This document shows positions 6,158-7,785 of a stretch of DNA of 7,785 nt, piece by piece. The notes under the pieces were generated by a model. The model was not told the DNA's origin. It was given only the letters and a program-made list of their open reading frames with translations, and ran no database searches. The stretch lies in assembly GCA_013042025.1 (NCBI GenBank), contig JABDQY010000278.1, positions 1 through 7,785 of the forward strand, written 5' to 3'. Position numbers and translations under genes: made by a program. Within the stretch, counting starts at the first letter, position 1. Each line of letters starts with the position of its first letter. Origin of the DNA: Bacteroidia bacterium (GTDB taxonomy: Bacteria > Bacteroidota > Bacteroidia > NS11-12g > UBA9320).

Positions 6158-7150
6158 TTATTCTACAATAAATGGATAATCTTCAACATATACATCTTTA
6201 TACAGCTCATCTGAATCAGGAAATCGTGAATTATCCGCAAATTCAACAGATGCTAGAACCTCATTCTCAATGTCTTCTTCAATTTTATCCAATTGTTTTT
6301 GTGTAAGATATTTTGATTTTAATATTTTAGCTTTAACTACTTCAATTGGGTCAACATTTCTATAATCTTGAACTTCTTCCTTAGTTCTATATTTAGCTGG
6401 ATCAGACATTGAATGACCTCTATATCTGTATGTTTTTAATTCTACAAATGTTGGTCCATCACCCTCACGAGCTCTAGCAGCACATCTTGCCATACTGTCG
6501 TGAACATCTTCACAACTCATGCCATCTATTTGTTCAGCAGGCATTTCGTAGGAACACGCCATTTTGTAAATTTCAACAACGTTAGTAGTTCGTTCTACAG
6601 AAGTACCCATTGCATAGTTGTTATTCTCACAAATAAAAACCACTGGTAATTTCCAAAGCATTGCCATATTAAATGCTTCATGCAAGGCTCCTTGTCTTAC
6701 AGCTCCATCTCCCATATAACAGAAACACACATTGTCTGTTCCTTTGTATTGCTCTGCCAATGCAATTCCAGCACCTAGTGGAATTTGACCGCCAACAATT
6801 CCGTGTCCACCAAAGAAGTGATGTTCTTTCGAAAACATATGCATGCTTCCTCCTTTTCCTTTACTACATCCATCAATTCTACCGAACAATTCAGCCATAA
6901 CAGCATTGGCACTGATACCCATTGCCAAAGCATGTCCGTGATCTCTATAAGCAGTGATTACCTTGTCATCTTCTTGTTTTGCAGATGCCATTCCAGCAAC
7001 TACAGCTTCTTGACCAATGTATAAGTGACAAAACCCTCTGATTTTGTTTTGACCATACATTTGAGCAGATTTTTCTTCGAATCTTCGAATTAGTAACATC
7101 AATTTATACCAATCAATGTAAGTATTTTTAGTGTGCTTTGCTTTTGCCAT
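6158..7150 (-). CDS. pdhA: Pyruvate dehydrogenase E1 component, alpha subunit
   Basis: Thiamine diphosphate-dependent subunit of the heterotetrameric E1 enzyme, which decarboxylates pyruvate and acetylates the lipoyl group of E2 in the cytosolic pyruvate dehydrogenase complex. At 330 residues it is the usual length for the bacterial E1-alpha form. It shows RGFCHLYIGQEA near residues 38-49, GGHGIVGGQIPLGAGIA in the middle, the ThDP/Mg motif GDG (147-149) ending in NN (176-178 region) after about 27 residues, and the active-site loop RYRGHSMSDP at 242-251. The loop keeps the serine equivalent to mammalian phosphorylation site 1 (S247), while the site 2 serine is absent. A branched-chain or acetoin E1-alpha is possible, but the HSMSDP loop and overall match favour pyruvate. 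No E1-beta or E2 gene is adjacent, so partners must be encoded elsewhere. It diverges from recF. Confidence 0.94.
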   Translation of the reverse strand: MAKAKHTKNTYIDWYKLMLLIRRFEEKSAQMYGQNKIRGFCHLYIGQEAVVAGMASAKQEDDKVITAYRDHGHALAMGISANAVMAELFGRIDGCSKGKGGSMHMFSKEHHFFGGHGIVGGQIPLGAGIALAEQYKGTDNVCFCYMGDGAVRQGALHEAFNMAMLWKLPVVFICENNNYAMGTSVERTTNVVEIYKMACSYEMPAEQIDGMSCEDVHDSMARCAARAREGDGPTFVELKTYRYRGHSMSDPAKYRTKEEVQDYRNVDPIEVVKAKILKSKYLTQKQLDKIEEDIENEVLASVEFADNSRFPDSDELYKDVYVEDYPFIVE

Positions 7151-7166
7151 TTTATATTCGCAGCGG

Positions 7167-7174
7167 CAAAAATA
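7167..7174 (-). promoter_or_regulatory. Putative -7 promoter element for pdhA
   Basis: Reverse strand reads TATTTTTG (TAnnTTTG), ending 16 bases before the pdhA ATG. A TTTG lies upstream (reverse strand of 7190-7193), leaving a 15-base spacer, slightly shorter than the usual 17-23. It is located in the 51-base gap shared with divergent recF. Confidence 0.55.
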
Positions 7175-7201
7175 ACATTTTTAATTCCTCAAACAGAACA
7201 C

Positions 7202-7785
7202 TTGAAAATCAAAAAATTATCTTTAGTTCATTTTAAGAATCATCATGATTTTCAAATCGATATAGATAAAGATATTGTTGCGATTGCAGGATTGAATGGT
7301 GTTGGAAAGACAACCGTATTGGATGCTATTCACTTTTTATGTGTTGGGAAATCATATTTCTCAGGCACAGATGTTCAATGCATTAATACTGAGGAAAACG
7401 TTGCCGGAATTCTTGCAACTTTAATCAACGACGAAGAAACGGATGTTAAGATCAAGTTTAAACGTGGAAGTAGAAAGAGAATTGAACGCAACGGTGCACT
7501 TTATAAGGTGCTAGATCATATCGGTCATTATTTTTCTGTTGTAATTGCTCCTGGAGATATTGAATTGATTTATGGCAGCAATGACATAAGAAGATCATTT
7601 ATTGATCAGATTTTAAGCCAGACGAATCATAATTACCTATTACAGCTATTAAAATATAAGAAGCTTTTAGAGCATCGAAACAAGCATTTGAAGCAAGAAG
7701 TTGTTGACCATGCATTATTGGAGACATTGGATGACCAGATGAGTCCTCTTGCTCAAAATATCTACTTAGAACGAAAGGTGTTTTT
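7202..7785 (+). CDS. recF: DNA replication/repair protein RecF, N-terminal part (cut by window edge), TTG start
   Basis: SMC-like ATPase that binds gapped DNA and, with RecO and RecR, loads RecA onto SSB-coated single strands. The frame is open to the right edge for 194 codons, about half of the usual length near 360. It opens with KIKKLSLVHFKNH (2-14), has Walker A GLNGVGKT at 30-37 with K36, then LDAIHFLCVGKSYF, and later the RecF-specific block GSNDIRRSFIDQILSQ and LLKYKKLLEHRN, where the R-R-x-F-I-D and Y-K-x-L-L-x-x-R-N patterns are clear. The start is TTG 7202-7204: the alignment with RecF N-termini begins exactly there, and no in-frame ATG lies in the 51-base gap upstream. Walker B and the signature motif lie beyond the window. 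Divergent from pdhA. Confidence 0.94.
   Translation, partial: MKIKKLSLVHFKNHHDFQIDIDKDIVAIAGLNGVGKTTVLDAIHFLCVGKSYFSGTDVQCINTEENVAGILATLINDEETDVKIKFKRGSRKRIERNGALYKVLDHIGHYFSVVIAPGDIELIYGSNDIRRSFIDQILSQTNHNYLLQLLKYKKLLEHRNKHLKQEVVDHALLETLDDQMSPLAQNIYLERKVF

Noticed and set aside
6673..7024. Overlapping rightward open frames opposite pdhA
   Set aside because: Two different frames antisense to the E1-alpha ThDP region; the conserved sense-strand motifs explain the sequence.
7151..7201. Search for a recF promoter or DnaA/LexA-type operator in the divergent gap
   Set aside because: Only TATATTCG (7153-7160), one mismatch from TAnnTTTG and about 41 bases from the start, was found; too weak to annotate.

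Overview
The window is an AT-rich stretch of bacterial core genome. It most probably comes from the Bacteroidota, and Flavobacteriales-like is my best guess. Three things point there. The genes resemble Bacteroidota orthologues by eye (stand-alone formimidoyltransferase, truA-ABC exporter pair, RecF/TPR/RibH neighbourhood). Gene starts lack convincing Shine-Dalgarno sequences. The intergenic gaps repeatedly carry the Bacteroidota -7 promoter element TAnnTTTG, pointing into the adjacent gene. The organism assignment is an inference; no search was run.

Layout. On the left, a glutamate formimidoyltransferase (ftcD, cut by the window edge) runs leftward. Diverging from it is a rightward unit of truA (tRNA pseudouridine synthase A) overlapping an MsbA-type ABC exporter. 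After a 110-base gap with a weak hairpin and the best promoter match of the window comes a second rightward unit: trpS (tryptophanyl-tRNA synthetase) and a deoxynucleoside kinase. A strong A/T-flanked perfect hairpin at 4916-4951 separates this from a convergent leftward unit, read from the right as pdhA (pyruvate dehydrogenase E1 alpha), a membrane-anchored TPR protein, and ribH (lumazine synthase). At the right edge recF starts rightward, diverging from pdhA, and is cut at 7785.

How the genes work together. They are housekeeping genes from unrelated pathways: histidine catabolism, tRNA modification, lipid or drug export, tRNA charging, nucleotide salvage, pyruvate oxidation, riboflavin synthesis and recombinational repair. 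Their grouping into short units looks like shared transcription, not one pathway. I see no mobile element, CRISPR array, rRNA or tRNA gene, toxin-antitoxin pair or defence system, and no gap longer than about 110 bases.

The most noteworthy signals are expression-level ones. Five TAnnTTTG elements sit just upstream of five gene starts, three of them exactly 16 bases from the ATG. Three of nine genes (truA, ribH, recF) appear to start with TTG and have no usable ATG nearby. I found no convincing undescribed biological system here.
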